Below are positions 20,607 to 29,016 of a stretch of 64,000 nt of DNA, one piece after another. Source of the DNA: Cybelea sp963824595. GTDB taxonomy: Bacteria > Vulcanimicrobiota > Vulcanimicrobiia > Vulcanimicrobiales > Vulcanimicrobiaceae. Positions within the stretch are counted from its first letter, which is position 1, and each line of letters begins with the position of its first letter. The position numbers and the translations under genes are program-made. The notes below the pieces were generated by a model. It worked only from the letters and a program-made list of their open reading frames with translations, searched no databases and had not been told where the DNA came from. The stretch covers positions 310,001 through 374,000 of the forward strand of contig CAWGPY010000001.1 in assembly GCA_963824595.1 (NCBI GenBank), given 5' to 3'.

Positions 20607-21320
20607 CTGAACCGGTATCTGGCGAGGGCCGGCGTCGCCTCACGCCGTGCCGCCGACGAGCTGATCGCCGGCGGCCGCGTGCGGGTCGCCGGTCGCGTCG
20701 TTACCGAGCTCGGCACGCGCATCGATCCGCACGCCCTCGTCGAGGTGGACGAAACGCCGGTCGCGCCGCCCGCCGCCCCGACGTACCTCCTTCTCAATAA
20801 GCCGCCGGGCGTCGTAACCACGATGCGCGACCCGCAGGGACGCCGCACGGTCGCCGACTTGCTGCCGCCGGGGCCGCGAGTGGTTCCGGTAGGACGCCTC
20901 GACTACGACACGATGGGCGCGCTGCTCCTCACCGACGACGGAGCGTTGGCGCACCGCCTGTTGCATCCGCGCTACGGCGTCGACAAGACCTATCGCGCGG
21001 CAATCGCCGGGCGGCTCTCCGCCGGCGACGTCAGCCGGCTCGCCGCCGGGATGCGGCTCGACGATTTCCGAGCATGCGGTGCCAAGGTCCGAGTGGTGGC
21101 CGTGCGCCGCGACCGGTCGGTGGTGGACGTGACCCTCCACGAGGGACGCAACCGGCAGGTCCGCCGCATGTTCGAAGCCCTCGGCCATCCGGTGCTCGCG
21201 CTGACCCGCACGCGTTTCGGACCGCTGAGCCTCGGCGAGCTTTCCTCAGGTCAGTTCCGGCCGCTCACGCCAAAGGAGCGCGCCGCGCTCGAGCGGCATC
21301 GCAGGCCGCCGGACGAATAG
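20607..21320 (+). CDS. RluB/RsuA-family pseudouridine synthase
   Basis: Isomerises a uridine in 23S or 16S rRNA. An N-terminal S4 domain (NRYLARAGVASRRAADELIAGGRVRVAGRVV) precedes the catalytic VPVGRLDYDTMGALLLTDDG with its aspartate, and HEGRNRQVRRMFEALGHPVLAL. The frame is open only from 20562 (after a TGA at 20559), and no ATG, GTG or TTG precedes the S4 domain. The first GTG (20679) would remove most of it. CTG at 20607, 7 nt after the rho stop, is the tentative start; ACG at 20586 is another possibility. Confidence 0.85.
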   Translation: MNRYLARAGVASRRAADELIAGGRVRVAGRVVTELGTRIDPHALVEVDETPVAPPAAPTYLLLNKPPGVVTTMRDPQGRRTVADLLPPGPRVVPVGRLDYDTMGALLLTDDGALAHRLLHPRYGVDKTYRAAIAGRLSAGDVSRLAAGMRLDDFRACGAKVRVVAVRRDRSVVDVTLHEGRNRQVRRMFEALGHPVLALTRTRFGPLSLGELSSGQFRPLTPKERAALERHRRPPDE

Positions 21321-21369
21321 CCTCGTACCAAGCCGGACACGAGCCTCCATCCCTTAACCGAGGTATGCC

Positions 21370-22749
21370 ATGAACGCCCGCATTCGAATCATCGCGCCGC
21401 CGCTCGCGGCTCTCTTCGCGCTCGCACAGGCGCCGGCACAGGCGCAATACTCGAACGAGTTCGTGCCGGCGAAGCTGATCGCGCAGGGAAAGACCACCAC
21501 GTCGATCGCCGGCAGCGGAACCGTCAAGGTGCAAGTTCAGGTCAACGCCGACGGTTCGCACAAGGCGACGAAGATCATCAGCTCGACGAACTCGGGCGAT
21601 AACGCCGCCGCGATGGAGATCGCGCAAAACTCGACCTACCGTCCGGCGCACCGCGGGGGCAAGCCGATCACGTCATTCTACGACTTCACCCTCAAGTTCA
21701 AGGGCAAGCTCGTCGTGAACTCGGGGGACGAGAGCGGGGCGCCCGGCGCTTCCACCGCGTTGAGCTCCGAAGCGAGCCAGGTCGCCGCGCTGATTCGAAA
21801 GGGCGACTACGCGGGCGCCAAGTCGAAAGCGTCGGCCGCGCTGATCTCGAACCCCGGCGACCAATCGCTGCGCGAGATGCTGGGCATCGCGGCGTACGAT
21901 AGCTCCGATTTCGAGACGGCCGCGTCGGCCTTCGATAAGGTGCCGACGATCGGCAAGCAGTATCAGCCGATCGCCGCGGACAGCCTAGCCACCGCTGCCG
22001 TGAAGATGGCCCAAGACAATCCGACGCAGTCGCTCGCATACGCGCAGAAAGCCGTCGGCCTCGCCTCGACGCCGGTCACGCGATTCGCGCTGGGCGTCGC
22101 GCAGCTGGCCAACGGTCAGAACGCCGACGCGCTGACGTCGCTCAAGGGCGCGCAGAGCGCCGCCATGAACGACTCGAAGATCCCGACGTCGATGAAGGTG
22201 AAGATCGACTCCGAGCTGTTACAGGCCTATCTGGCCAATAACGACAGCGCGGGCGCCGAGCAGGTCGCCGCCCAGATCAAACAGCTCGATCCCAACAGCA
22301 CCGCCGGGTCGCAGGCGATGGGCGCGAGCCTGATCAAGGCCGGCAACGCGGCGATCGACGCAAAGGACACCAGCGCGGCGCTGGCAGACTACGACAAGGC
22401 CGCCGCCTTGGGCGATCCGGGCATCGCGGTCACAGCGAACACCCAAGCCGCGTTTGCAATTGCGCGGAGCTCGAAGCCCGACTACAAGCGCATGCAAGCT
22501 TATGCGGAAAAGGCCCTCGCCACCAAGCCGAACGACGCGGCGGCAAATTTTGCCGAAGGGATCGCGCTGACCGCCCAATGGGCCTCCAGCCACGACGACG
22601 CGACGAAGAAGAAGGCCGCCGACGCGCTCGATAAGGCCGACCAGCAGGCGAAGGCCGAGGGTAACGAAGCGCTCTCGCTGCAGATCGAAACGTTTGAGAA
22701 AAAGAACCTCAATGCCGCTCCCTCCGGGCAGTCGGGAGGCGGCGGCTAA
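21370..22749 (+). CDS. Exported TonB-C/TPR protein
   Basis: A 459-residue protein with a signal peptide (residues 1-25, ending AQAQ). A TonB C-terminal-like domain follows directly (about 27-116: VKVQVQVNADGSHKATKI, then YRPAHRGGKPI and YDFTLKFKG). After it come tetratricopeptide-like helical repeats to about residue 440 and a glycine-rich end. TonB-C at the N-terminus, without a membrane anchor or proline-rich linker, is unusual. GAGG lies 6 nt before the ATG. It precedes exbB, exbD, exbD, tonB, tonB and probably works with them. Confidence 0.75.
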   Translation: MNARIRIIAPPLAALFALAQAPAQAQYSNEFVPAKLIAQGKTTTSIAGSGTVKVQVQVNADGSHKATKIISSTNSGDNAAAMEIAQNSTYRPAHRGGKPITSFYDFTLKFKGKLVVNSGDESGAPGASTALSSEASQVAALIRKGDYAGAKSKASAALISNPGDQSLREMLGIAAYDSSDFETAASAFDKVPTIGKQYQPIAADSLATAAVKMAQDNPTQSLAYAQKAVGLASTPVTRFALGVAQLANGQNADALTSLKGAQSAAMNDSKIPTSMKVKIDSELLQAYLANNDSAGAEQVAAQIKQLDPNSTAGSQAMGASLIKAGNAAIDAKDTSAALADYDKAAALGDPGIAVTANTQAAFAIARSSKPDYKRMQAYAEKALATKPNDAAANFAEGIALTAQWASSHDDATKKKAADALDKADQQAKAEGNEALSLQIETFEKKNLNAAPSGQSGGGG

Positions 22750-22762
22750 GTTACCAGGACTT

Positions 22763-22768
22763 TAGAAT
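22763..22768 (+). promoter_or_regulatory. Possible -10 box upstream of exbB
   Basis: TAGAAT at 22763-22768 is followed by GGGGTAG. The same pattern (TAAAAT then GGGGTAG) follows the promoter at 17898. No convincing -35 lies 16-18 bp upstream, so this is a weak call. Confidence 0.35.
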
Positions 22769-22843
22769 GGGGTAGGCCAATGGCACGCCCTCACGGGGTG
22801 GGGGTCGCCGCATAACTACGTCTAGTGGAGGGTGGTAGGAACG

Positions 22844-23509
22844 GTGTTTTCGGGATTTATGGATCTCATGAAGCAGGGCGGCTGGGATATGTGGCTGCTC
22901 CTGCTCATCTCGGTCGTCGGCCTCGCCGTCGTCATCGAGCGCCTCGTCTTCTTCCAGATGCAGCACTCCGACACCAAGGGTCTGCTGCGCCAGATCGGCA
23001 CCAAGGTCTCGGCCGACGACCTGAACGGAGCGATCGAAATCTGTAAGAAGCACCGCGGAATGCTTCCGCGGATCCTCGAGTTCGGGCTCCGCCGCGGCGA
23101 GAAGAATCGCGCCGACATCACCGACGCGCTCTCGATCGCGCTGATGGAGCACCTCAACTCCCTCGAGCGCAACCTGGCGATCATCGGCACCATCGCCGTC
23201 ATCGCGCCGTTCGTCGGTCTCTTCGGAACGGTCTTGGGCATCATCCGGGCGTTCCAAGATATCGCGCTGAAGGGCAACTCGACGCCGGCGGTCGTCGCGG
23301 CGGGCGTTTCGGAAGCGCTGATCACCACCGCGACCGGTCTGATCATCGCCGTCATCGCCGTCGTGTTCTTCAACTTCTTCAAGTCGCGCATCAAGAACTA
23401 CAACCAGGAAATGATCGTCGCGGCCAACCAGCTCGCCGAGATGCTGCACTTCCACAACACCGGCTCACCCATCCCGACGGAGCTCTACCAGCCGATCAAA
23501 GGCAAGTAG
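22844..23509 (+). CDS. exbB: ExbB/TolQ-type proton channel protein
   Basis: An inner-membrane stator subunit that uses the proton gradient to drive TonB. The roughly 221-residue product has a first membrane helix (MWLLLLISVVGLAVVIERLVFF), a cytoplasmic loop, and two further helices containing IAVIAPFVGLFGTVLGIIRAF and VSEALITTATGLIIAVIAV, typical of ExbB/TolQ/MotA. GTG codons at 22832 and 22844 are both possible; GGAGG at 22827-22831 suits the second better. Confidence 0.93.
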   Translation: MFSGFMDLMKQGGWDMWLLLLISVVGLAVVIERLVFFQMQHSDTKGLLRQIGTKVSADDLNGAIEICKKHRGMLPRILEFGLRRGEKNRADITDALSIALMEHLNSLERNLAIIGTIAVIAPFVGLFGTVLGIIRAFQDIALKGNSTPAVVAAGVSEALITTATGLIIAVIAVVFFNFFKSRIKNYNQEMIVAANQLAEMLHFHNTGSPIPTELYQPIKGK

Positions 23510-23527
23510 CGGCGCGAAGGCACGACC

Positions 23528-23938
23528 GTGAGCTTACTTTCGTCGCAGCAAGATCAGGAGGTCATGGCGGAGATCAACATCACGCCGTTCACGGACGTGC
23601 TGTTGGTCTTGCTGATCATCTTCATGATCCTCGCGGCCCTCGTCGCCCCGCCGGGCTTCGAGAAAGAGCTGCCCAACAAGAACAACAATCCGGCGACCCA
23701 GAACAAGAACAAACAAGACATCGAAGTGGACGTCAACAACAAAGGCGTCATCTTCGTCGACGGTGCGAAAACCGACGCAGTGGGTATCTACCGTATGATG
23801 TACGAGGCATCCCGGAAGAAACCGCACCATCACGTCGCAATCGTCGCCGACGCGAAGGCGCCGTACGGCGTCATCATCCGAATTCTCGACGCGGCGAAGC
23901 AGTCCGGGCTCGAAGACGTCGGATTCGTCACGTCATAA
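23528..23938 (+). CDS. exbD: ExbD/TolR-type protein 1
   Basis: A 136-residue stator partner of ExbB with one N-terminal membrane helix. The family motif EINITPFTDVLLVLLIIFMI contains the proton-carrying aspartate, followed by a periplasmic domain (IEVDVNNKGVIFVDG...HVAIVADAKAPYGVIIRILDAAK). It starts at a GTG with AAGG 8 nt upstream. A second exbD follows after 20 nt. Confidence 0.93.
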   Translation: MSLLSSQQDQEVMAEINITPFTDVLLVLLIIFMILAALVAPPGFEKELPNKNNNPATQNKNKQDIEVDVNNKGVIFVDGAKTDAVGIYRMMYEASRKKPHHHVAIVADAKAPYGVIIRILDAAKQSGLEDVGFVTS

Positions 23939-23958
23939 AAGAGGGGGGTTGAGAGAGC

Positions 23959-24384
23959 GTGGCCGTTTCCACAGGCGGGGGCGAAGATGAGGTAATGTCG
24001 ACGATCAACATCACGCCGTTTACGGACGTGTTGTTGGTGCTCCTCATCATCTTCATCATCCTCGCGTCGGTCACCAAGGAGCCGAAGCTCCCCGACGCCT
24101 ACAACAAAGACAAGGTTCAGCCGTCGCAGATCGTCGTGATCGTCGACGAGCACGACCACGTGCAGATCGGGTCGAACCAGGTCACGATCCCCGAGGCGAA
24201 GGCGGCGTTCGCGCAACTCCAAGACGCCACCGACCACCGCTTCAAGAGCGTCATCATCAAGGCCGACCCGCACTCCAGCTACGGCGTCATCCTGCAAGTC
24301 ATGGACGCCGCCAAGTCGGTGGATCTCACCGACTTCGGCCTCGCGAATCACGTCGAGAACACGCCCCAGGGTACGAGTCAGTAG
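23959..24384 (+). CDS. exbD: ExbD/TolR-type protein 2
   Basis: A 141-residue paralogue of the preceding ExbD. The core TINITPFTDVLLVLLIIFII is nearly identical, but the periplasmic part differs (VVIVDEHDHVQIGSNQ...IIKADPHSSYGVILQVMDAAK). It starts at a GTG and is followed after 3 nt by tonB. Two ExbD paralogues beside one ExbB suggest a mixed stator, or two alternative TonB systems sharing a motor. Confidence 0.92.
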   Translation: MAVSTGGGEDEVMSTINITPFTDVLLVLLIIFIILASVTKEPKLPDAYNKDKVQPSQIVVIVDEHDHVQIGSNQVTIPEAKAAFAQLQDATDHRFKSVIIKADPHSSYGVILQVMDAAKSVDLTDFGLANHVENTPQGTSQ

Positions 24385-24387
24385 TTC

Positions 24388-25110
24388 ATGGCGAAGCGCG
24401 GCGGTTACCTCACGACCGGCGAACGGGTCCGAAGCTTCATCGGCTGGGCGTTCATCATTTCGATCGTCGCGCATTTGGCGATCGGTTCGGTGCTGCCGAA
24501 CTTCAACAAGCATGCCGAAGAGCAGCAGACCGAAAAGGTGACGGTGCAAAAGAAAAAGACGATCATTCACACGCCGCCGCCGCCCACCCCCACGCCCCCG
24601 CCGACTCCCACGCCGCCCCCGCAGGCGACGCCGCCGCCCAAGCAGCAGAAGGTGGAGCAGCCGAAGCTGAAGGTCAATCTGGTTCACCAGCAGAGCAAAG
24701 CGTCGGCCGGATCGAGCGAGAACACCGTCGCGCAGCCGAAGACCGGCAACGAGAGCGGCGTTCCGCAGGGACAGGGAAACGGCACCCCGGCGCCCGCCGC
24801 GCCGGCGGGGACGCCGAAGCCCGCCTGCGCCAACCCGAACGTCGACGCGACCGTGACGAATCCGGCGTCGGCGGAGTATCCGGAATCCGCCAAGGACCTC
24901 GGACTCGGCGCCGTGACCGTGAACGTGAAAGTGACCGTCGGGCCGAGCGGCAACTTGATCGGCGCCACGGTCTACAAGAGCTCCGGAAACATGGCGATCG
25001 ATCAGGCGGCGCTGCGAACGGCCCGGCAGTCGTCGTACGCGCCGAAGCTCGTGGACTGCCAGCCCGTGCAGGGTGACTATCTCTTCCGCGTCGACTTCCA
25101 GCCGGACTAG
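24388..25110 (+). CDS. tonB: TonB-family protein 1
   Basis: A 240-residue energy transducer. It has a cytoplasmic N-terminus, a membrane helix (IGWAFIISIVAHLAIGSVL), a proline-rich spacer (about residues 60-85), and a C-terminal TonB domain: VTNPASAEYPESAKDLGLGAVTVNVKVTVGPSG, then GNMAIDQAALRTARQSSYAPK. It lies directly behind exbB and two exbD genes. Confidence 0.9.
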   Translation: MAKRGGYLTTGERVRSFIGWAFIISIVAHLAIGSVLPNFNKHAEEQQTEKVTVQKKKTIIHTPPPPTPTPPPTPTPPPQATPPPKQQKVEQPKLKVNLVHQQSKASAGSSENTVAQPKTGNESGVPQGQGNGTPAPAAPAGTPKPACANPNVDATVTNPASAEYPESAKDLGLGAVTVNVKVTVGPSGNLIGATVYKSSGNMAIDQAALRTARQSSYAPKLVDCQPVQGDYLFRVDFQPD

Positions 25111-25131
25111 CCCCCCGTCCAACGATGAGGC

Positions 25132-25755
25132 ATGAGACGCGTCCCGCGTTTGCTGCTGGTCGCGTTTGCGCTATCGCTGCTCGTGCATCTCGCCGTGGCG
25201 ATCGGCCTGCATCCGCCATCGCCGACGCCTGAGAGCCAAGCCGAAGTCGTCTCGATCGAGCACCGTCCCGCGACGATCGCGGTGACGAAGATTCCCACGC
25301 CCCCGCCTCCGCCGCGGCGGACGCCCGCGCCCGTCGTGCAGAGCTCCGCGCCCCCGAGCGCGCGCAAAGGCCCCGGCGAGGCGCCCGCTTCGAGCGGCGG
25401 GTCGGGAACGGCACCGACGCCGCCCGCCGCCACCCCGACGCCGCAGCCCGTGGCCACCTCGAACTTGGGATGCGAGCGCGCCAACGCCCCGGCGGTGGTG
25501 GTCGCCACGCCGGAGCCGCCCGACATCGCCGTTGCCGCGCGTGCCTCGGGCACGAACGGCACCGCGTACGTGAGCGTGCAGCTCGACGCGTCGGGTCAAG
25601 TCGCTACGACGAGCGTCGCGCAGAGCAGCGGAAACTCCTCACTCGACCTCGTCGCCGTGTCGATGGCGCGCGAGGCGCGCTACACCCCCGCGGTGCACGA
25701 TTGCAAACCGATCGCGAGCGCATATACTTTTAGCGTGAAGTTCGTCGCGTGGTAA
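25132..25755 (+). CDS. TonB-family protein 2
   Basis: A 207-residue second transducer with an N-terminal membrane segment (LLLVAFALSLLVHLAVAIGL), a proline/alanine-rich linker (about 55-110), and a TonB-C-like end (GTAYVSVQLDASGQVATTSVAQSSGNSSLDLVAVSMAREARYTPA). The YP start of the domain is lost, so it is more divergent than its neighbour. It lies 21 nt downstream of the first tonB gene. Confidence 0.82.
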   Translation: MRRVPRLLLVAFALSLLVHLAVAIGLHPPSPTPESQAEVVSIEHRPATIAVTKIPTPPPPPRRTPAPVVQSSAPPSARKGPGEAPASSGGSGTAPTPPAATPTPQPVATSNLGCERANAPAVVVATPEPPDIAVAARASGTNGTAYVSVQLDASGQVATTSVAQSSGNSSLDLVAVSMAREARYTPAVHDCKPIASAYTFSVKFVAW

Positions 25756-25774
25756 CCCGGAGCGAGTTCGAACG

Positions 25775-26635
25775 GTGACGTTCGCGCAGGCGCTGATCCT
25801 CGCGCTGCTGCAAGGCGTGAGCGAACTCTTTCCGGTCTCGAGCCTAGGGCATACCATCTTGGTGCCGGCGCTGCTGCAGTGGCATAACGTCGATCGCGCG
25901 AATCCGTCGTTCCTGGCGTTCGTCGTGGTGCTGCATCTCGGGACGGCGCTCGCCCTGATCGTATTCTATCGCGCCGAGTGGTACGCGATCGTTCGCGCGC
26001 TCGTCGCCAGCATCGTGCGCGGCCGCACCAGCGACGATCGCGACGAGCGCATCGGATGGCTGCTCGTGGTCGGTACGATTCCGGTGGGAATTCTCGGCGT
26101 CATCTTCGAGACGCCGGTGCGCAAGCTATTCGGCTCGCCGGCGCCGGCCGCGGCGTTTTTGGCGATCAACGGCCTGGTGATGTTTGCCGGCGAGGCGCTG
26201 CGGCGCCGCCAGCACGCGGCGACCGGCCGGCCCGACAAGCCCATCGAACGGCTGAGCTACCCCGCCAGTCTGTGGATCGGGGTGGCGCAGTCGTTCGCGC
26301 TGCTGCCGGGCATCTCGCGCTCGGGCATCTCGATGGTCGCCGGCCTGCTCTTCGACCTCGATCACGAACAGGCGGCTCGATACTCCTTCCTGCTCGCGAC
26401 GCCCGTGATCTTGGCGGCGGCGGTGCTGGAAATGCCGAAGCTCTTCGCGCCCGGCGCGCACGTCGTGCTCGTCCAGGCCGTGGCCGGCGGAGTTGCGGCC
26501 GGCGTTGCCGCATATCTGTCGGTAGCGTTTCTGACCCGGTACTTTCGCTCGAACGACCTGCGGCCGTTCGGCTGGTACTGCGTCGTCGTGGGCACGATCT
26601 GTTTCTTCTTGGCACGAAAGGGAATCATCACGTGA
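25775..26635 (+). CDS. uppP: Undecaprenyl-diphosphatase UppP (BacA)
   Basis: Recycles undecaprenyl pyrophosphate to the monophosphate lipid carrier for cell-wall synthesis. The 286-residue polytopic protein has both catalytic blocks: LLQGVSELFPVSSLGH (the usual E-F-L-P is E-L-F-P here) and ALLPGISRSGISMVAGLL. It starts at a GTG, 19 nt after the tonB-like gene. Its stop overlaps a small membrane-protein gene (GTGA). It can confer bacitracin tolerance. Confidence 0.94.
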   Translation: MTFAQALILALLQGVSELFPVSSLGHTILVPALLQWHNVDRANPSFLAFVVVLHLGTALALIVFYRAEWYAIVRALVASIVRGRTSDDRDERIGWLLVVGTIPVGILGVIFETPVRKLFGSPAPAAAFLAINGLVMFAGEALRRRQHAATGRPDKPIERLSYPASLWIGVAQSFALLPGISRSGISMVAGLLFDLDHEQAARYSFLLATPVILAAAVLEMPKLFAPGAHVVLVQAVAGGVAAGVAAYLSVAFLTRYFRSNDLRPFGWYCVVVGTICFFLARKGIIT

Positions 26636-26820
26636 GAGTCATCGCTATGGTCCTGGCCGTCGTCTTCTTCGCCGTCGGCGTTCTCTACGGGCTCGGGAAG
26701 ATCAACTGGTTCACGGAATCCGGTCCGACGCACACGCATCACATCACCCACCTCGTCTTGTTCTGGGTGCTCGCGCTGCTCTGCGTGATCTGGGCGCGAT
26801 TTCAGAGCGCGCCCCGGTGA
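26632..26820 (+). CDS. Small two-helix membrane protein
   Basis: A 62-residue protein with two hydrophobic segments (MVLAVVFFAVGVLYGLG and HLVLFWVLALLCVIWARF) joined by a loop rich in histidine and threonine (THTHHITH). It overlaps both uppP (GTGA) and moaC (GTGA), so it is very likely translated. The function is unknown; the histidine loop could bind metal. Confidence 0.7.
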   Translation: MRVIAMVLAVVFFAVGVLYGLGKINWFTESGPTHTHHITHLVLFWVLALLCVIWARFQSAPR

Positions 26821-27290
26821 AGCCGAGCCACGTCGCGAGCGACGGCAGCCTCGCGATGGTCGACGTCTCCGCCAAGGCGGTCACGTCGCGCCGGGCTTCC
26901 GCCGAGGCGCTGGTTCGAATGAGCCCCGGCGCGCGAAGCGCGTTGCGAGCGGCGATGCTGCCGAAGGGCGACGCCTTCGTGGCGGCGCAGCTCGCGGGCA
27001 TCATGGCCGCCAAGCAGACCGCGTCGCTGATTCCGCTCGCGCACCCGCTGCCGCTCAGCAACGTGGACGTGCGATTGACCTGGCAGCGGGACGGCGCGCT
27101 GCGGATCGAGGCGCAGGCGAACACCGCCGCGCAGACGGGCGTCGAGATCGAGGCGATGGTCGCGGCCGCGGTCGCCGCGCTCACGATCTACGACATGTCG
27201 AAAGCATTGGACAAGGGCATCACGATCGAGTCGTTGCGGCTCACGAGCAAGAGCGGCGGCAAGAGCGGAGCCTGGAAGCGGCGGAAGTGA
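26817..27290 (+). CDS. moaC: Cyclic pyranopterin monophosphate synthase MoaC
   Basis: Catalyses the second half of the first step of molybdopterin synthesis. The 157-residue product has KGDAFVAAQLAGIMAAKQTASLIPLAHPLPLSNV, TGVEIEAMVAAAVAALTIYDMSKALDKG and a KSGGKSG end with the conserved lysines. The GTG start and the GTGA end couple it to its neighbours. It lacks moaA nearby; mogA follows directly. Confidence 0.95.
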   Translation: MKPSHVASDGSLAMVDVSAKAVTSRRASAEALVRMSPGARSALRAAMLPKGDAFVAAQLAGIMAAKQTASLIPLAHPLPLSNVDVRLTWQRDGALRIEAQANTAAQTGVEIEAMVAAAVAALTIYDMSKALDKGITIESLRLTSKSGGKSGAWKRRK

Positions 27291-27769
27291 GCTTCCGAGC
27301 GGCGCTCGTCGTTCTTTCGGACCGCGCGGCCGGAGGGCGGCGTGCCGACGAGTGCATTCCCGCCATGAAAGAGCGCCTCGGCGACGCGTACGCGATCGTG
27401 CGCGAGCGGATCCTGCCCGACGATCCCGCCGCGCTGCAGGCCGAGCTGATCGAGCTCGCCGATTCGCGCGCCGCCGACGTGGTGATCACGAGCGGCGGTA
27501 CCGGGCTTTCGCCGCGCGATCGCACGCCGCAGGCGACGGCGGCGGTGATCGATTACGAGGTTCCCGGGATCGCCGAGGCGATTCGCGCGGCCTCGATGGC
27601 GTACACCAAGAGCGCGATGCTCTCGCGCGCGCTGGCCGGCGTGCGCGACCGCACGCTGATCGTCAACTTGCCGGGCAGCCCCAAGGCCGTGCGCGAAGCG
27701 CTCGACGTCGTGCTGCCGGTGCTGCCGCACGCGCTCGAACTCTTAGCCGATCGCGTCGAGGACGGATGA
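27287..27769 (+). CDS. mogA: Molybdopterin adenylyltransferase MogA/MoaB
   Basis: Adenylylates molybdopterin before metal insertion by MoeA. The 160-residue product has ITSGGTGLSPRDRTPQAT and IVNLPGSPKAVREAL. The MogA and MoaB subfamilies are hard to separate by eye. It overlaps moaC (GTGA) and folC (ATGA). Confidence 0.92.
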   Translation: MSFRAALVVLSDRAAGGRRADECIPAMKERLGDAYAIVRERILPDDPAALQAELIELADSRAADVVITSGGTGLSPRDRTPQATAAVIDYEVPGIAEAIRAASMAYTKSAMLSRALAGVRDRTLIVNLPGSPKAVREALDVVLPVLPHALELLADRVEDG

Positions 27770-29016
27770 CCTCGATACCGACGTACGCGCACGCCGAGGC
27801 TTACCTGCTCGGCACGATCGACGAGACCGTTTCACCGCGCACGTCCTATAAACTCGACCGGATGCGCGACCTGCTGCGCGAGCTCGGCGACCCGCACCGG
27901 CAATACCCGACGATCCACATCGGCGGCACGAGCGGAAAGAGCTCGACGGCGACGATGGTTGCGGCCGCGCTTCAGGCGGCGGGCCGCAGGACGGGGCTGC
28001 ACACGAAACCGCACCTTCGCTCGATGACCGAGCGCGCCCGCGTCGACGGACGCCCGGTCGCACGCGAGCGCTTCGCCGCGCTGCTCGATGCGATGATGCC
28101 GGCGATCGAACGCACGACGGCGCGTCACGGACGTCCGACGTACTACGAGACGCTGCTGGCCCTTTCGTTTCTGCACTTCGCGCGCGAGCGCGTTGACGTG
28201 GCCGCGATCGAGGTCGGGCTCGGCGGCCGGCTCGACGGAACGAACGTCGTCCAGCCCGTCGTTGCGGCGATCACGTCGGTCGGCTACGATCATACCGACG
28301 TTCTCGGCAGCACCATTGAGGAGATCGCCTTCGAGAAGGCCGGCATCGCCAAGCCGGGCGTGCCGCTGGTCCTCGCCGCCGTGCCGCCGCGCGCGCGAGA
28401 GGTGATCGAGCGCTACGCCGCCGAGGTCGGCGCACCCGTCGTGCACGTGCGCGGGCCGTACGAGCTGCCGCTGGCGGTGCTCGGCCTTTTCCAGCGCCAC
28501 AACGCGGCCACGGCGGTCGCGGTGCTCGAGCAGTTGCGCGCCGAGCTGCGGCCGAGCCGGGACGCGATCGCACGCGCCTTCGCGCACCTCGCCATTCCGG
28601 GCCGGATGGAGATCGTCGCGTCCAATCCTTCCGTGCTGTTCGACGTCGCGCACAACGAGGAGAAAGCCGCCGCGCTCGTGGCGTCGCTGCGCGAACGCTT
28701 TCCCGGGCGTCGCATCCATTACGTCGTCGCGGTGGGCGAGAGCAAGGACGCAATGGCGATTCTGCGCATCCTCGCGCAGCTGCCGAGCACGTTCACGTTC
28801 ACGTCGTTCTCGGCGTCGGGGCGCCGGGCCATTCCACCGGCCCGTCTCTCGACGATGGCCGAGTCGTTCGGCAGCTGGGGCCGCGTGATCGGCGATCCCG
28901 CCGAGGCGCTCACCGTGGCGCGGCGCATCAGCGGTGCCGAGGATCTCGTCGTCGTGACCGGTTCGACGTTCGTCGTCGCCGGATTACGCGATTGGTACGC
29001 GCCGTCGCCGGCGTGA
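27766..29016 (+). CDS. folC: Folylpolyglutamate/dihydrofolate synthase FolC
   Basis: Adds glutamate to dihydropteroate or folates using ATP. The 416-residue Mur-ligase-like protein has the P-loop HIGGTSGKSSTATMVAAAL (S replaces the usual N in GTNGKGS), KPHLRSMTERARVDG, EVGLGGRLDGTNVV, SVGYDHTDVLG and EEIAFEKAGIAK. The C-terminal domain carries FDVAHNEEKAAALVASL. It starts inside the mogA stop and ends in GTGA with folP. Confidence 0.94.
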   Translation: MTSIPTYAHAEAYLLGTIDETVSPRTSYKLDRMRDLLRELGDPHRQYPTIHIGGTSGKSSTATMVAAALQAAGRRTGLHTKPHLRSMTERARVDGRPVARERFAALLDAMMPAIERTTARHGRPTYYETLLALSFLHFARERVDVAAIEVGLGGRLDGTNVVQPVVAAITSVGYDHTDVLGSTIEEIAFEKAGIAKPGVPLVLAAVPPRAREVIERYAAEVGAPVVHVRGPYELPLAVLGLFQRHNAATAVAVLEQLRAELRPSRDAIARAFAHLAIPGRMEIVASNPSVLFDVAHNEEKAAALVASLRERFPGRRIHYVVAVGESKDAMAILRILAQLPSTFTFTSFSASGRRAIPPARLSTMAESFGSWGRVIGDPAEALTVARRISGAEDLVVVTGSTFVVAGLRDWYAPSPA

